DNA of 64,000 nucleotides, from positions 1 through 64,000 of the forward strand of contig JAFIGT010000012.1 of NCBI GenBank assembly GCA_017849585.1, written 5' to 3'. Source of the DNA: Verrucomicrobium sp. GTDB taxonomy: Bacteria > Verrucomicrobiota > Verrucomicrobiia > Methylacidiphilales > UBA1321. This document shows, in pieces, positions 42,827 to 53,730 of this stretch. The notes under the pieces are model-generated. The model saw only the letters and a list, made by a program, of their open reading frames with translations, did not search any database and was not told the origin of the DNA. The position numbers and the translations under genes were made by a program. The first letter of the stretch is position 1, and each line of letters starts with the position of its first letter.

Positions 42827-44608
42827 TCAACCCTGTCCGGCGTTCCAGAGGCGGGCATAGATGCCGCCTCGGGTGAGGAGTTCGGGGCCGGTGCCGCTTT
42901 CGACGATGCGGCCTTGCTCGAGGACGAAGATTTTGTCGACGTGATGAATGGTGCTGAGGCGGTGGGTGACGATGAGGGTGGTCTGCCGCCGCATGAGATT
43001 CTTGAGGGTCTCCATGATCTCGGCTTCGGTTTCGAGATCGAGGGCGCTGGTGGGCTCGTCGAGGAGGAGAATGGGAGCGCCTTTGAGAAACGCGCGGGCG
43101 ATACCGATGCGCTGCTTTTGACCGCCACTCAGGCGGACGCCGCGTTCCCCGACGGGGGTGTCGTATCCTTTGGGAAGTTTGGTGATGAAGTCGTGGGCTT
43201 GCGCGTCGATGGCGGCGGCTTCGATCTCGGCCTTGGTGGCGCCGAGTTTACCGTAGGCGATGTTTTCGCGGACGGTGCCATTGAGGAGCAACGTGTCCTG
43301 CAACACCACGGAGATGTGTTCACGCAGCGAAGCTTTGGTGACGGTGCGGATATCGATGTCGTCGATATGGACGCTGCCGACGGTGGGATCGTAGAAGCGG
43401 GGCACGAGGGAGAGAAGCGTGGTCTTGCCCGCGCCGGTGCCCCCGACGAAGGCCACGGTTTGTCCGGCGGCGATGTCGAAGGTGAGGCCGCGCAAGATGG
43501 GTTCGTTGACCTCGTAGGCGAACTCGATTTTCTCGAAGTGGAGCGCGCCGGTGACGGCGGGAAGCTTCTTGGCGTGCGGGGCGTCAGGGACGGTATCCTC
43601 GGCGTCGAGAATTTCGAAGACGCGTTGCATGCCGGCGGCGGCCCCTTCGAGCGCCCACGCGGTGTAGCTGAGTTGCTCGAGCGGTTGGTAGAGCATGGCG
43701 AGGTAGCTCAGGAAGATCCAGAGATCGCCGACGGTGAGCTTTCCCGAAATCACGTGCTGCGTACCGACGTAGAGAATCGATGCCGTGCCGAGCGCCATGA
43801 TGACGCCGACGACGAGACTCGAGACGGAGTTGGTCATCGTGAGCTGCAGATTGGCGGTCAGGCTTTGCTTGGCTTCGCGTTCGAATTCGTTCACTTCGAA
43901 TTCCTGACGGCCGAAGGCGTGCACGATGCGGATACTGGTCAATCCCTCGGACGCGCGGGCGAGGACATCGCTTTCTTCCTGCTGCAGCGTGGTGGTCTGC
44001 TCGCGGACGCGCTTGGAATAATAGATGATCGTGCCCCAGAGGAACGGCGCGACGGCAAAGGAGAGGAACGCGAGCGAGGCGTCCATCCGGTACATGACGA
44101 CAAACGTCGCGACCAGGGTGATGACGGAGCCGAAGATGGTGGCGAAGCCGCGGTTAAAAAAAGTTTGGACGGCTTGCGAATCGTAAGCGACGCGGAAGGT
44201 GGAGTCGCCACTGCGGCGGCGATCGTGGAAGTGCAGGGGAAGGTGTTGGAGGTAGGCGTAAAGCTGGGTGCGGAGGCGCAGGAGAGTCTTGAGGCCGATC
44301 TTGATGAGAACGTAGTTGTTCCAGAGGGAGAAGGCGCCCGCGAGGAGCGTGATGCCGACGAGGGCGAGGCAAGCTACTGACAATGTTGAGATGGAGAAAT
44401 AGTAATGTCCGCCTTTTCCTGAAAGCATTTCCTCGTAGAAAGGTTCTCCAGTTTGAATTGCTCTTGGAATAATCGTATCAATCACCCACTTGATCGGCCA
44501 TGGCTTCAATAGATTGAAGCCGATGGTGATGAGCAGGAGGACGAGGGAGAACGAGATGGTTCCCAAGTACGGCCGGTAGAAGGCGGCGACGCGGCGGTAG
44601 AGGTTCAT
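42827..44608 (-). CDS. ABC transporter, fused permease-ATPase (exporter type)
   Basis: A 593-residue half-transporter of the MsbA/lipid-exporter type. Six membrane helices lie at about residues 15-300. The nucleotide-binding domain has Walker A GGTGAGKTT (about residue 389), signature LSGGQKQR (about 496), Walker B ILLLDEPTSALD (about 514) and the switch His in VTHRLSTI. It should work as a homodimer, flipping or exporting a lipid or glycolipid. It lies 48 bases after the glycosidase-glycosyltransferase gene, same strand, so probably one operon. Confidence 0.93.
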   Translation of the reverse strand: MNLYRRVAAFYRPYLGTISFSLVLLLITIGFNLLKPWPIKWVIDTIIPRAIQTGEPFYEEMLSGKGGHYYFSISTLSVACLALVGITLLAGAFSLWNNYVLIKIGLKTLLRLRTQLYAYLQHLPLHFHDRRRSGDSTFRVAYDSQAVQTFFNRGFATIFGSVITLVATFVVMYRMDASLAFLSFAVAPFLWGTIIYYSKRVREQTTTLQQEESDVLARASEGLTSIRIVHAFGRQEFEVNEFEREAKQSLTANLQLTMTNSVSSLVVGVIMALGTASILYVGTQHVISGKLTVGDLWIFLSYLAMLYQPLEQLSYTAWALEGAAAGMQRVFEILDAEDTVPDAPHAKKLPAVTGALHFEKIEFAYEVNEPILRGLTFDIAAGQTVAFVGGTGAGKTTLLSLVPRFYDPTVGSVHIDDIDIRTVTKASLREHISVVLQDTLLLNGTVRENIAYGKLGATKAEIEAAAIDAQAHDFITKLPKGYDTPVGERGVRLSGGQKQRIGIARAFLKGAPILLLDEPTSALDLETEAEIMETLKNLMRRQTTLIVTHRLSTIHHVDKIFVLEQGRIVESGTGPELLTRGGIYARLWNAGQG

Positions 44609-44656
44609 GAAAGCACTAAGTACGAGGTTCTAGGTACTAAGTAAGCAAGGCACACG

Positions 44657-47224
44657 TCATGCGGCGGTTGTTTTGCTTTCGGTCTTCGGCTTGGCGTCGT
44701 CCTTGACATGCTTGTTCACGGGCTGCAGTCCGGCGCGGATCGCACAGACTTGAACGAGCTCCGCCAGACGCCAGCGTAATTTCAAGCCGTGGATGAGCCA
44801 TGTGCCGACCGCGAAAACCCCCGTGCCGATGGCGTAGGGAATAAATCCGCGCGCAGCGAAGGAAAGTCCCAGCAGGATCAAGGCCGTGGCGAGGATCGAG
44901 CCAAAGAGGAAGGAGAAGGTGCTATTATTGAGAAAGATGCCGACCCGGGTCATACGGCGGCCATGTGGATAAATTTCCGTCATGGTGCGCATCCGCAGAT
45001 TCCACCAGCGGCTGGCAAAGACGTGGATATCCCAGTTGGTCCAGCCGGTGTCGATGGAGAATTTCCAACCTTCGGTTTCCAGTGCATCCTGCACCTTGGC
45101 GATGAGTTCTGTGCGTTCGATACCGCTTTCGCTCCAGAAGGAAAGCAGGCCCGCCTCACTCCAGCGAGGAGAGAAGTGCGGGGCGACTTCCTTCGTCTTG
45201 ATGACGGACGCGGGTGTTTCCTTGCCGCTAAGCCAGGTGAAGTAGCGGGCCCAAGCGCGACGCCAGGGTTGGAAGATAGCGAGATAGAGCAGAAGCAATC
45301 GTGCGTGGATGGAGTCGAATTTCGGTTCGATACGCGCCTGCATCATGTAGCTCAGACCAACGCAAAGCGTGAGCCCAAACATGATAAGCGGGATCAAGGC
45401 GATCTCGCGCACTGGAATGGAAATCAGGAACAGGAACAAGGTCAACCCGGCCCATTCCAGACAGCTGAGGAGACCGGCCCACGGCGAGATGCGCGTGGGG
45501 TAAATGCATTGGAACAGACCGGTACCGAAGACGCCGTGATAAATGACCGGCTTCGAGAAGAACGAGTCCATCCGCGCTTGGGTGTAAACGTTGCCATGCC
45601 AGATGGCGGTGCCGGTCGGTCCAAAATATTGCAGGTGCTTGTAGCGCAGCAGCGCCTCGGCTTCGCCGTAACCAGTCTGCTGGCTAAAGTAGGTCTTCAC
45701 CTCGAACCGGCGATAATGCCAGACAACGGCGGCAGGACTAAAACCTATCTTGTTGCCGAGTTGCATGATGCGCCAGCACACGTCCACATCGTCGCCAGCC
45801 TTGCGGTACTCGGGATCGAATCCGCCGATTTCGTCGAGAGCCCATTTATAATAGGCCATGTTGCAACCGGGCACATGCTCGGCCACGGTGTCGGTGAGGA
45901 GCACGTGGCTGGGAGATCCGGGCGCGACGGCCACGGTGGCTTGAATCCAGTCCGTGGCGGGGGGCGAAATATTGGGGCCGCCGACCGCGGCGAATTCGTG
46001 GGAGGAGGTCAGGGTGTTGACGAGGAAATAGAGCCAGTCCTGATCGGCCATGCAGTCGGAATCGGTGAAGGCGACGATCTCGCCCTGGCTCGCGTTAATG
46101 CCGACATTGCGGGCCACGCTGAGCCCCTTGTTCACCTGGCAGATGTTGCGAACCTTCGGGAAATCTTTGACGATCTCCTGCGAGTTGTCCTTCGAACCGT
46201 CGTCGACAAAGATGACTTCGTAGTTCGGATAATTGATTTTCTGGAGCGATTCCAGGCAGTCGCGCAATGTGCGCGCGCCATTGTAGCTGCAGACCACGAT
46301 CGAGACCATTGGAAACGAGGCGAGCGGGAAACGTTCGCAGAGTGGACGCTCCGGATGGCTCAGGAACGGCTGCAGCGCGTAGTAACTTTTCTTCGGCGTG
46401 CGGTCTGTCTTGACGATGCCGAAGGCCCAGTCTGTGACGTCGATGCCGTCCGTGAACCATTCGTCCGTCCACGAGAAAATGATGGTGCCCGCGAGACCCG
46501 CCTTGAAGACGGTGTTCACATGCTGGCAGAGGAGTTCGGCCTGTTCCTCCTCGGGATGGCGGATCGTGTCCATGCCAAATTCGCTGAGGATCAGCGGTTT
46601 GTCTCCGGCGAGATTTTGCAGGCGACCGAGGTAATTGTTCAGGTCCTTCTGCTTGTGCAGATAAACGTTGTAGCTGTAAAAATCGACGTTCTTCGGGAGA
46701 ACATATTCCGTTGGCGGGAAATTGGCGTAGGCGGCAAGCGCCCCGGCGTCGTGCTTCTTCACGATGCCCGCAAGCGAATCAAGGAACGCCTCCATGCGGT
46801 GCGAGCCGTACCAGCGGACGAGATCGGTCGGTATTTCGTTGTCGACAAAATAACCCATGATGGCGTTGTGGCCCGAATTGGCGATGACCGCCTCGCGAAC
46901 ATTATTGCGAATCGTTTCCACCGCGTCGGTATCGTCGAGGAAGAGCACTCGCTTGTGCCAGGGGATAGTCACCATCACGCGCAGGTGATAACGCTCCGCG
47001 AGATCCAAAAACCACCGGGGCGGCGTATGATAAATGCGCAGGACATTGATGCCGAGACCGACCATCAACTTGAAATCCTCCTCGGCGCGCGAGGGTGTGG
47101 GAAAGCAAGGTTCGCCGGGAGCTTGTGGGCGGAAGGGCCCATAGGTCACCCCTTGCAGATAAAACTTTCTATCTCCTTCAAAGAAAAATTTGGCGCGAAC
47201 TTCCAGCCGCTTCATCGGTTCCAT
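44657..47224 (-). CDS. Glycoside hydrolase fused to family 2 glycosyltransferase
   Basis: About 855 residues; ATG at 47224 is preferred, with an alternative GTG at 47251 and ATG at 47215. Residues about 1-300 form a GH-A clan TIM-barrel-like glycosidase with acid/base FVDNEIP (about residue 130) and nucleophile ILSEFGMDT (about 214). Residues about 305-550 are a GT2 domain (SIVVCSYNGARTL, VIFVDDGSKDNS, FTDSDC). Membrane helices follow (about 590-665 and near 785-830). It probably both trims and builds an exported glycan. It is flanked by two ABC exporters, one on each side. Confidence 0.87.
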   Translation of the reverse strand: MEPMKRLEVRAKFFFEGDRKFYLQGVTYGPFRPQAPGEPCFPTPSRAEEDFKLMVGLGINVLRIYHTPPRWFLDLAERYHLRVMVTIPWHKRVLFLDDTDAVETIRNNVREAVIANSGHNAIMGYFVDNEIPTDLVRWYGSHRMEAFLDSLAGIVKKHDAGALAAYANFPPTEYVLPKNVDFYSYNVYLHKQKDLNNYLGRLQNLAGDKPLILSEFGMDTIRHPEEEQAELLCQHVNTVFKAGLAGTIIFSWTDEWFTDGIDVTDWAFGIVKTDRTPKKSYYALQPFLSHPERPLCERFPLASFPMVSIVVCSYNGARTLRDCLESLQKINYPNYEVIFVDDGSKDNSQEIVKDFPKVRNICQVNKGLSVARNVGINASQGEIVAFTDSDCMADQDWLYFLVNTLTSSHEFAAVGGPNISPPATDWIQATVAVAPGSPSHVLLTDTVAEHVPGCNMAYYKWALDEIGGFDPEYRKAGDDVDVCWRIMQLGNKIGFSPAAVVWHYRRFEVKTYFSQQTGYGEAEALLRYKHLQYFGPTGTAIWHGNVYTQARMDSFFSKPVIYHGVFGTGLFQCIYPTRISPWAGLLSCLEWAGLTLFLFLISIPVREIALIPLIMFGLTLCVGLSYMMQARIEPKFDSIHARLLLLYLAIFQPWRRAWARYFTWLSGKETPASVIKTKEVAPHFSPRWSEAGLLSFWSESGIERTELIAKVQDALETEGWKFSIDTGWTNWDIHVFASRWWNLRMRTMTEIYPHGRRMTRVGIFLNNSTFSFLFGSILATALILLGLSFAARGFIPYAIGTGVFAVGTWLIHGLKLRWRLAELVQVCAIRAGLQPVNKHVKDDAKPKTESKTTAA

Positions 47225-47391
47225 AACAACAAGGGGGTGAGTCTCTCGCACCTGAGCTCAACGTGCAAGAGAGAAGAAATGGGCTCAAAAATTGATCTTG
47301 TATTGGAGGCCCCTTGCCCCATGCTCCCGATTTTAGCGACCAATTATACCTATTACCCCTGACACCTGATTCCCCCCCCACCCCTGCCTCC

Positions 47392-49212
47392 ATGAGCTCC
47401 CCTTCGGTGACCTCCCAGTTGGCGCGCGCCCGATTCCTCTCCCGGTACCCCCTCGTTGCGCTGCGCAAAATTTATTCCAGCCAGAAGAGTAACCTCATCG
47501 TGGCTGCAATCCTGTTTATCATCAAACAGTCGCCCCAGTGGATGCTGCCCGTGGCTACAGCCACCATCCTTGATCTGGTGACCGTCAAACCCGGAGAGAC
47601 ACCACATTATCTCTTTGGCATGAGTTCGGGGCAATACCTGCTGGCGGTCTGTATCTTCTATTTCGTGCTCATCGTCCAGAACGCACCGATGCACGCGCTC
47701 TTTATACGCTACCTCAGCCGGGCCGTGCGTTCGGTGCAGATGGAGCTGCGTCAATCGCTGGTTGTCAAGATGCAGCAGCTGTCCCTCTCCTTTCACGACC
47801 AATCCCGCCGCGGCGCGCTGCAATCCAAAATTCTACGCGATGTGGACAACATCGAGATGCTTTCCCGCAATGTCTATAATACGCTGCTCGGGAGTGTCGT
47901 GACGATGATCGCGGCCCTCGTCGCGACCCTGTGGACACAGCCGGTCGTGGCCCTTTATTTCCTCGTCGCCGTACCGGTTTCAGTGGTACTGATTCGCGCC
48001 TTCCACAAGACGGTACAAGAGACCCAGTCGGAATTCCGCCGCGAGGTGGAAGGCATGTCGGCGCAGGTCTCCGAGATGATCGACCGCATTCCCACCACCC
48101 GCGCCCACGGCTTGGAGACATGGGAAATTAATGCCATGGAGCAGCGACTGGAACGCATTCGCACCAAGGGCGAGAAACTTGATTTCACCACGGAATTGTT
48201 CGCCTCAAGCTCTTGGGTGAGCTTTCAGGTCTCACAGTTCGTCTGCCTGCTTTTCACCGCGTGGTTGGTCTATAAGGGCCAGATCACCGTCGGCGCGGCC
48301 ATGATGTTCCACGGTTATTTCGGCATGCTCGTCGGCTCGGTCGGCGGCATCCTCGCCATCTGGCCGATCTTCCTGACCGGGGCGGAATCCATGAAATCCA
48401 TCGGGGAAGTGCTGGAGGCTTCCGATGTGGAAACCAGCGACGGCAAGGCTTCCGTTCCGAGTGTACAAGGCGATTTCGTCTTCGATCATGTCACATTCCA
48501 GTATCCGACCCAAAAAGCACCTGCCGTGATCGATTTCCATGTGACGGTTCCCAACGGCCAGTGCATTGCGGTCGTGGGAGCATCCGGTTCGGGCAAGTCG
48601 ACCCTGATGAATCTGATCATCGGTTTCTTGCGGCCTACCAGTGGGCGTATTCTGTTGGATGGCAAGGATCTGATAAATCTGAACATGCAGGAATACCGCC
48701 GCAGCATTGCCGTGGTACCTCAGGTGACGATTCTCTTCTCCGGCACTTTGCGGGAAAATATCACATACGGATTGACGAATGTGGACGAGTCACAGTTGCG
48801 CCGGTGCGTGACCATGGCCAACCTCGACGAAGTGGTCTCGCAGATGCCCAAGGGATTGGAGACCATCATCGGCGAACGCGGTGCAACGTTATCGGGCGGT
48901 CAACGCCAGCGCGTGGCAATTGCCCGCGCCATGTTACGCAACCCTCGCGTGCTCATCCTCGACGAGGCGACTTCGGCTCTCGATGTCTTTTCGGAGAAGG
49001 TGGTGCAGGACGCACTGACCCGATTGTTACAGGGACGCACGACATTCATCGTGGCGCACCGGCTTTCGACGATCCGGCATGCCAATCGCATTTTGGTCAT
49101 GGACCACGGTAAGCTCGTCGAGTCCGGCGATCACGAATCCCTGCTCGCCGCCAATGGCGTTTATGCCCGCATGAACGCATTGCACGAACTCGCCGCAGCG
49201 ACGGAGGGGTAG
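47392..49212 (+). CDS. ABC transporter, fused permease-ATPase (exporter type)
   Basis: A 606-residue half-transporter starting at the ATG at 47392; an upstream start adds a Pro-rich tail without RBS support. Six membrane helices (about residues 40-320) are followed by the ATPase with Walker A GASGSGKST (about 395), signature LSGGQRQR (about 500) and Walker B VLILDEATSALD (about 520). It is divergent from the glycosidase-glycosyltransferase gene, with 167 bases between, and is distinct from the ABC protein on the other side, so the two may form a heterodimer or act on different substrates. Confidence 0.93.
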   Translation: MSSPSVTSQLARARFLSRYPLVALRKIYSSQKSNLIVAAILFIIKQSPQWMLPVATATILDLVTVKPGETPHYLFGMSSGQYLLAVCIFYFVLIVQNAPMHALFIRYLSRAVRSVQMELRQSLVVKMQQLSLSFHDQSRRGALQSKILRDVDNIEMLSRNVYNTLLGSVVTMIAALVATLWTQPVVALYFLVAVPVSVVLIRAFHKTVQETQSEFRREVEGMSAQVSEMIDRIPTTRAHGLETWEINAMEQRLERIRTKGEKLDFTTELFASSSWVSFQVSQFVCLLFTAWLVYKGQITVGAAMMFHGYFGMLVGSVGGILAIWPIFLTGAESMKSIGEVLEASDVETSDGKASVPSVQGDFVFDHVTFQYPTQKAPAVIDFHVTVPNGQCIAVVGASGSGKSTLMNLIIGFLRPTSGRILLDGKDLINLNMQEYRRSIAVVPQVTILFSGTLRENITYGLTNVDESQLRRCVTMANLDEVVSQMPKGLETIIGERGATLSGGQRQRVAIARAMLRNPRVLILDEATSALDVFSEKVVQDALTRLLQGRTTFIVAHRLSTIRHANRILVMDHGKLVESGDHESLLAANGVYARMNALHELAAATEG

Positions 49213-49225
49213 CGTCCTACGGGGC

Positions 49226-49996
49226 CTACTCCATCGGCATATTGTCCAACACTTCCGGCGGCTTGCCCGCCTTCAATTCCCGCAGCCATGTCAGCCACAC
49301 ACACGCCTCGTAGAGGACGTAGAGCGGCGCGGAAATCACGACGAGGCTGAAGAGATCCGAACTGGGTGTGATGCACGCGGCGATCACCACCACAATGATC
49401 AGGGCGTGGCGGCGGTACTCGACAAGGGAGGCATGCGGCAAGATGCCGAGGATATTCAGCAACATCAGCACCAGTGGAAATTCAAATGCCAGCCCTAAGC
49501 CCAAAAGCATCTGCACAGTGAAATCGATGTAATTGCTCAGCGTCCAGTTCGCCTGCACTCCCATCCATTTATTGTAGTCGATGAAGAACGCGAACGTTTG
49601 GGGCAGGACCAGAAAATAGCAGAACGCGATCCCGACCAGGAACAGCAGCGCTCCCGCAGTGAAGACGGGAGCGAGGTACTTCTTCTCGCGCGGCGTGAGG
49701 GCCGGAAGGATGAACCCCGCAATGAAGTAGAGAATGAAGGGCAGCGAAAGAATCACCCCCCCCATCATGCTGATCTGAATCTGAATGAAGAACGGGTCCG
49801 CGGGATGCAACACCACCGCGATGGTGGCCGGATCCTGCCCCGCTTGACGCAACGGCCACTCCAGCACATCGAGCAACTCCTTCGTGTAGATGAAACAGAG
49901 GGTAACTCCAATGGCGAGCGCCAGTATGGACTTTACCACGACCCAGCGCAGGTCATCCAGGTGCTCCATGAAAGGCTTGGCATTCGGGTCGCTCAT
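49226..49996 (-). CDS. tatC: Twin-arginine translocase subunit TatC
   Basis: A 256-residue, six-helix protein with the TatC signature: MEHLDDLRWVVVKS, FFIQIQISMMGGVILSLPFIL, PALTPREKKYLAPVF and VEYRRHALIIVVVIAACITPSSDLFS. TatC binds twin-arginine signals and exports folded proteins such as ActB and the aldo/keto reductase in this window. It converges with the ABC exporter gene. No tatA/B homologue is adjacent. Confidence 0.95.
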   Translation of the reverse strand: MSDPNAKPFMEHLDDLRWVVVKSILALAIGVTLCFIYTKELLDVLEWPLRQAGQDPATIAVVLHPADPFFIQIQISMMGGVILSLPFILYFIAGFILPALTPREKKYLAPVFTAGALLFLVGIAFCYFLVLPQTFAFFIDYNKWMGVQANWTLSNYIDFTVQMLLGLGLAFEFPLVLMLLNILGILPHASLVEYRRHALIIVVVIAACITPSSDLFSLVVISAPLYVLYEACVWLTWLRELKAGKPPEVLDNMPME

Positions 49997-50223
49997 ACAA
50001 GTGAGCGTAGTTTTTCATACTCACGGCAAAGCGCAAGAGAGGAGAATGAGGGGAAATACTTCACTCGATCGTACAAGAACAGGGGTTTACTCTTCATGGA
50101 ATGGTGTGTCACTGGGGAGCAAAGTATCACGCATTCTTATACTTAACTTGGATGAAGTTGTGCCGAGTAAAAATGGGAAGTGGAAAACGCCGGCCCGTGG
50201 GCGACCACAAAAGGAGGGGAATT

Positions 50224-51861
50224 ATGCTCGAGCATTTTAAGGGATCAAAACTCAGCGCCAAACTTTTCACCATGACGGGAGTTTCAGCCGTCATTTTTCT
50301 CGCCTATGCGCTTCTGTCTAATAACACACTGAGTCTGCTCAAGGTCAACGGACCGGTCTACGCCGAGATTATTCAGGGAAAGGATTTGGTGGCGGATATT
50401 CTTCCACCGCCGGAATACATCATCGAATCCTATTTGGTATGCTTGCAGGCGCTCGGAGTCAAAACCGCCGAGGAACAAAAAGCTTGTGCGGAACGCCTGG
50501 TCGGCCTGCAAAAGGATTACGCAGATCGACACGAGTTTTGGACCAAGGAGTTGGCCGAAGGGGAAATGAAAACCATTTTACTGAAAGACTCTTATGAGCC
50601 CGCGCAACGATTCTATCGACTGGTAAATGAATCGTTCCTCCCAGCGCTGCGGGCAGGAGACAAAATTCGGGCCACAGCCCTTGCCTTCGGAGAAATGCAG
50701 ACTGCTTATGAACAGCACCGAAACGCGATCGACCGGGTCGTGGCAATGGCCAACGACCGGAATTTGAAAACGGAGCGACTGGCCGCCGGATTGGTCGCCC
50801 GCCGATCGGTCTGGCTGATTTTTATCGCGGTGGGCGGCATGGCCGTGGCGGTCTCACTCGCTTGGTTTATCCAGAAATTGATCATCTCATCGCTAAGCTA
50901 TGCGAGTATATCGCTCGGGAAGGGAGCGCATGAAGTAGCGGAAACAGCCTCGCAGTTGTCCGCCTCCAGCCAATCTCTCTCTCAAGGAGCGAGCGAACAG
51001 GCATCCTCGCTCGAAGAAACCAGCTCTTCGTTGGAAGAAATGTCGGGCATGACCCGACACAATGCGGAGGATGCCCGCATGGCCTGCGAGATGTCGCAGC
51101 AATCCCGGCAGACCATACAGGAGAATGTCCGGCAAATGGACGAGCTCAAAAGTATCGTCGGAGAAGTGCGGCAGTTTTCGAAGGAAATGAGTACCTCGAT
51201 GGAGGCGATCAAGGAATCCAGCGATGCCATCAGTGCCATTATCCAAACCATCGATGGCATTGCCTTCCAAACCAATATTCTGGCGTTGAACGCGGCGGTG
51301 GAGTCTGCCCGCGCGGGTGAAGCCGGGGCCGGCTTTGCCGTGGTGGCGGACGAAGTACGCCATCTTGCCAAACGAAGCGCAGAAGCGGCCCGGCAAACTT
51401 CCAGTATCATCGAAGAATCCATCCGGCGTGGCGCAGCGGGAGTACGTGTGAACGAAAAAGTGGTGCGGAGCCTAGGCTCCATCGAAAACAAGGCGCAGGA
51501 TGTTGAAGCGGGACTCAAGCGCATGATGGAACTCTCCGAGCGTGTGGATCGACTCGTGATGGAAATTGCCCACGGCTCCAAGGAGCAGGCGCAAGGAATC
51601 GAGCAAATCAGCGGTGCTGTTCAACAACTGGACAAAGTAACGCAGACGAACTCTTCCGAATCCGAACAAACCGCCCAAGCAGCGGAAGAACTCAGTGTTC
51701 AGTCCGTGGAGTTGAAGCAAACGGTGGATGTCTTATGTCGATTGATTCATGGCGCAAGCCGGGATCTCTCGCAATCTGAAGCGGTGAACTCGGGCGGTTC
51801 GGGTGGAACGATCCGACGTCGTCAGTCCCTTCAGAATAGGCCAGAATTGGCCGCTTGTTAG
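50224..51861 (+). CDS. Methyl-accepting chemotaxis protein
   Basis: A 545-residue chemoreceptor. The start at 50224 has an unusually strong RBS (AGGAGGGG). An N-terminal helix, a periplasmic four-helix-type sensor (about residues 40-195) and a second helix (about 198-222) are followed by the cytoplasmic signalling domain with the conserved tip [20 protein letters not shown] and [17 protein letters not shown]. No HAMP domain is obvious. Its ligand is unknown. It signals to CheA, which is not in this window. Confidence 0.93.
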   Translation: MLEHFKGSKLSAKLFTMTGVSAVIFLAYALLSNNTLSLLKVNGPVYAEIIQGKDLVADILPPPEYIIESYLVCLQALGVKTAEEQKACAERLVGLQKDYADRHEFWTKELAEGEMKTILLKDSYEPAQRFYRLVNESFLPALRAGDKIRATALAFGEMQTAYEQHRNAIDRVVAMANDRNLKTERLAAGLVARRSVWLIFIAVGGMAVAVSLAWFIQKLIISSLSYASISLGKGAHEVAETASQLSASSQSLSQGASEQASSLEETSSSLEEMSGMTRHNAEDARMACEMSQQSRQTIQENVRQMDELKSIVGEVRQFSKEMSTSMEAIKESSDAISAIIQTIDGIAFQTNILALNAAVESARAGEAGAGFAVVADEVRHLAKRSAEAARQTSSIIEESIRRGAAGVRVNEKVVRSLGSIENKAQDVEAGLKRMMELSERVDRLVMEIAHGSKEQAQGIEQISGAVQQLDKVTQTNSSESEQTAQAAEELSVQSVELKQTVDVLCRLIHGASRDLSQSEAVNSGGSGGTIRRRQSLQNRPELAAC

Positions 51862-51876
51862 GGGCGAGGCACCTCT

Positions 51877-52074
51877 CTACAGCGCCTGACTGCCCGGCAG
51901 CACAAACCGGACGGGACGGAGCCCCAGCGCACGCTCGGCAGTAAAGGCGGCCTTGGCTTCCCGCTCGGCGATGGCCGTGGTCTTTTTGTACTCGGCCAAG
52001 CGGACCATCGTGAAATGAAACAAAACCAGAACAGCAATAGTGGCCAGGACTTTCCAGAGGTCATTTGTTTTCAT
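51877..52074 (-). CDS. Small single-pass membrane protein
   Basis: A 65-residue protein with one membrane helix (LATIAVLVLFHFTMVRL, about residues 9-26) and a charged helical tail (EYKKTTAIAEREAKAAF). It lies between the chemoreceptor (convergent) and the aldo/keto reductase (divergent). No family recognised. Confidence 0.5.
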   Translation of the reverse strand: MKTNDLWKVLATIAVLVLFHFTMVRLAEYKKTTAIAEREAKAAFTAERALGLRPVRFVLPGSQAL

Positions 52075-52212
52075 GCATACTGTTTAGTATAATACTGTTT
52101 ATATGTCAACTAATTATTTTACGCACGGCTGACACCTCTCCGCCAGAGCCCCAGGGGGAGATGCCTTGCCCTTTCGCCTTGCGTGGAATCGAAATCGTCG
52201 CAGAATCGGCCC

Positions 52213-53226
52213 ATGAACCGTCGGGACTTTCTTCTCGCGTTGGCTGCGGCCGGAACTTCCTCTCTGGCCCCCTCCTTATCGCAGGCGGCACCCGACGCGC
52301 TCGGTCAACCCCTACCGAAACGCAAGCTCGGAGCGAATGGCCCAGAGGTAACCTGTCTCGGCCTCGGCGGTTACCACATCGGCTGGACGACGGAAGCCTT
52401 GGCGCAAGCGACCATCGAGGCGGCGCTGGCGGAAGGCATCCGCTTCTTCGATACCGCAGAGGCGTATGGCCCGCGGGTGAGTGAGGAGCGTTACGGAAAA
52501 TATCTGACACCCAAATATCGCGACTCCATTTTCCTGATGACGAAATCCGAAGCGAAAGACGCCAAGACCGCGCGCCTGGCCATAGAGGGATCACTCTCCC
52601 GATTGAAGACAGACGTCATCGATCTGTGGCAGATGCATATGCTGTCCTCGCCCGAGGATGTCAATCAACGGCTGGATGGCGGTGTGCTCGAGGAAGCCCT
52701 AAAGGCAAAGAAGGAAGGAAAAATCCGGCATCTGGGTTTTACCGGGCATGCGAGTCCCTATGCACATGTGAGAATGTTGCAGCGCCTCGGCAATACACTG
52801 TCTCCCTTCACGGCCACTCAATTTCCCGTCAGCCCGGTCGACGCCGCCGCTCAGCACAGCTTCATCTCCAACGTCCTGCCTGCCGCACAGGAGAAGCAAA
52901 TTGGCATCTTGGCCATGAAGACGCTGGCCGATGGTCGTTTCTTTGCATCGAAGACGATGAATGAGAAGGTAACGTGGACGACGGCGGACCCGATTGTGCC
53001 GAACGTCCTCTCCATCGCAGATTGCATCTACTTCGCCCTGTCTTTACCTGTTTCCGTGCTCATCACCGGGGCGGAAAAACCGGAATACGTTCGCGAAAAA
53101 GCGGAACTCGTCCGTCGATTTCAGACGCTGAAACCCGCCGATCGTCAGAGGCTCATCGAAAAGGTGGCACGATTTGCGGCAGCAGGCGAAGTGGAGTATT
53201 ACAAGACCAAGCCGCTGCGGGGTTAG
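52213..53226 (+). CDS. Aldo/keto reductase with Tat signal
   Basis: A 337-residue protein starting with ATG at 52213. The N-terminus [20 protein letters not shown] is a twin-arginine signal, so it is exported folded. The rest is an aldo/keto reductase TIM barrel: [10 protein letters not shown] (catalytic Asp and Tyr), [10 protein letters not shown] (catalytic Lys), LWQMHML (His), [12 protein letters not shown] and [14 protein letters not shown]. It reduces carbonyl groups with NAD(P)H in the family; the substrate is unknown. The start is preferred over the one 10 codons upstream because it places the twin Arg at the N-terminus. Confidence 0.9.
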   Translation: MNRRDFLLALAAAGTSSLAPSLSQAAPDALGQPLPKRKLGANGPEVTCLGLGGYHIGWTTEALAQATIEAALAEGIRFFDTAEAYGPRVSEERYGKYLTPKYRDSIFLMTKSEAKDAKTARLAIEGSLSRLKTDVIDLWQMHMLSSPEDVNQRLDGGVLEEALKAKKEGKIRHLGFTGHASPYAHVRMLQRLGNTLSPFTATQFPVSPVDAAAQHSFISNVLPAAQEKQIGILAMKTLADGRFFASKTMNEKVTWTTADPIVPNVLSIADCIYFALSLPVSVLITGAEKPEYVREKAELVRRFQTLKPADRQRLIEKVARFAAAGEVEYYKTKPLRG

Positions 53227-53258
53227 AATCGTTTTCGTCGTCCCACCACCTCTTAACT

Positions 53259-53675
<417 letters not shown>

Positions 53676-53730
53676 TCCACACGAGTAAACGCGCTTGCCG
53701 TGGGTCATAGAGCGCGCCACAATCCCGCCC

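Noticed and set aside
42191-44380. 729-codon plus-strand frame opposite the ABC exporter
   Set aside because: It is antisense to a clear ABC transporter with all motifs, is Gly/Glu/Asp-rich low complexity and has no recognisable domain; an artefact of GC-rich codon use.
44618-44642. Short inverted/direct repeat around AGTAC-GTACT after the ABC gene
   Set aside because: Too short to be assigned; likely a chance or minor intergenic repeat.
44789-47362. 857-codon plus-strand frame opposite the GH-GT2 fusion
   Set aside because: Pure antisense shadow of a gene with catalytic motifs; no domain of its own.
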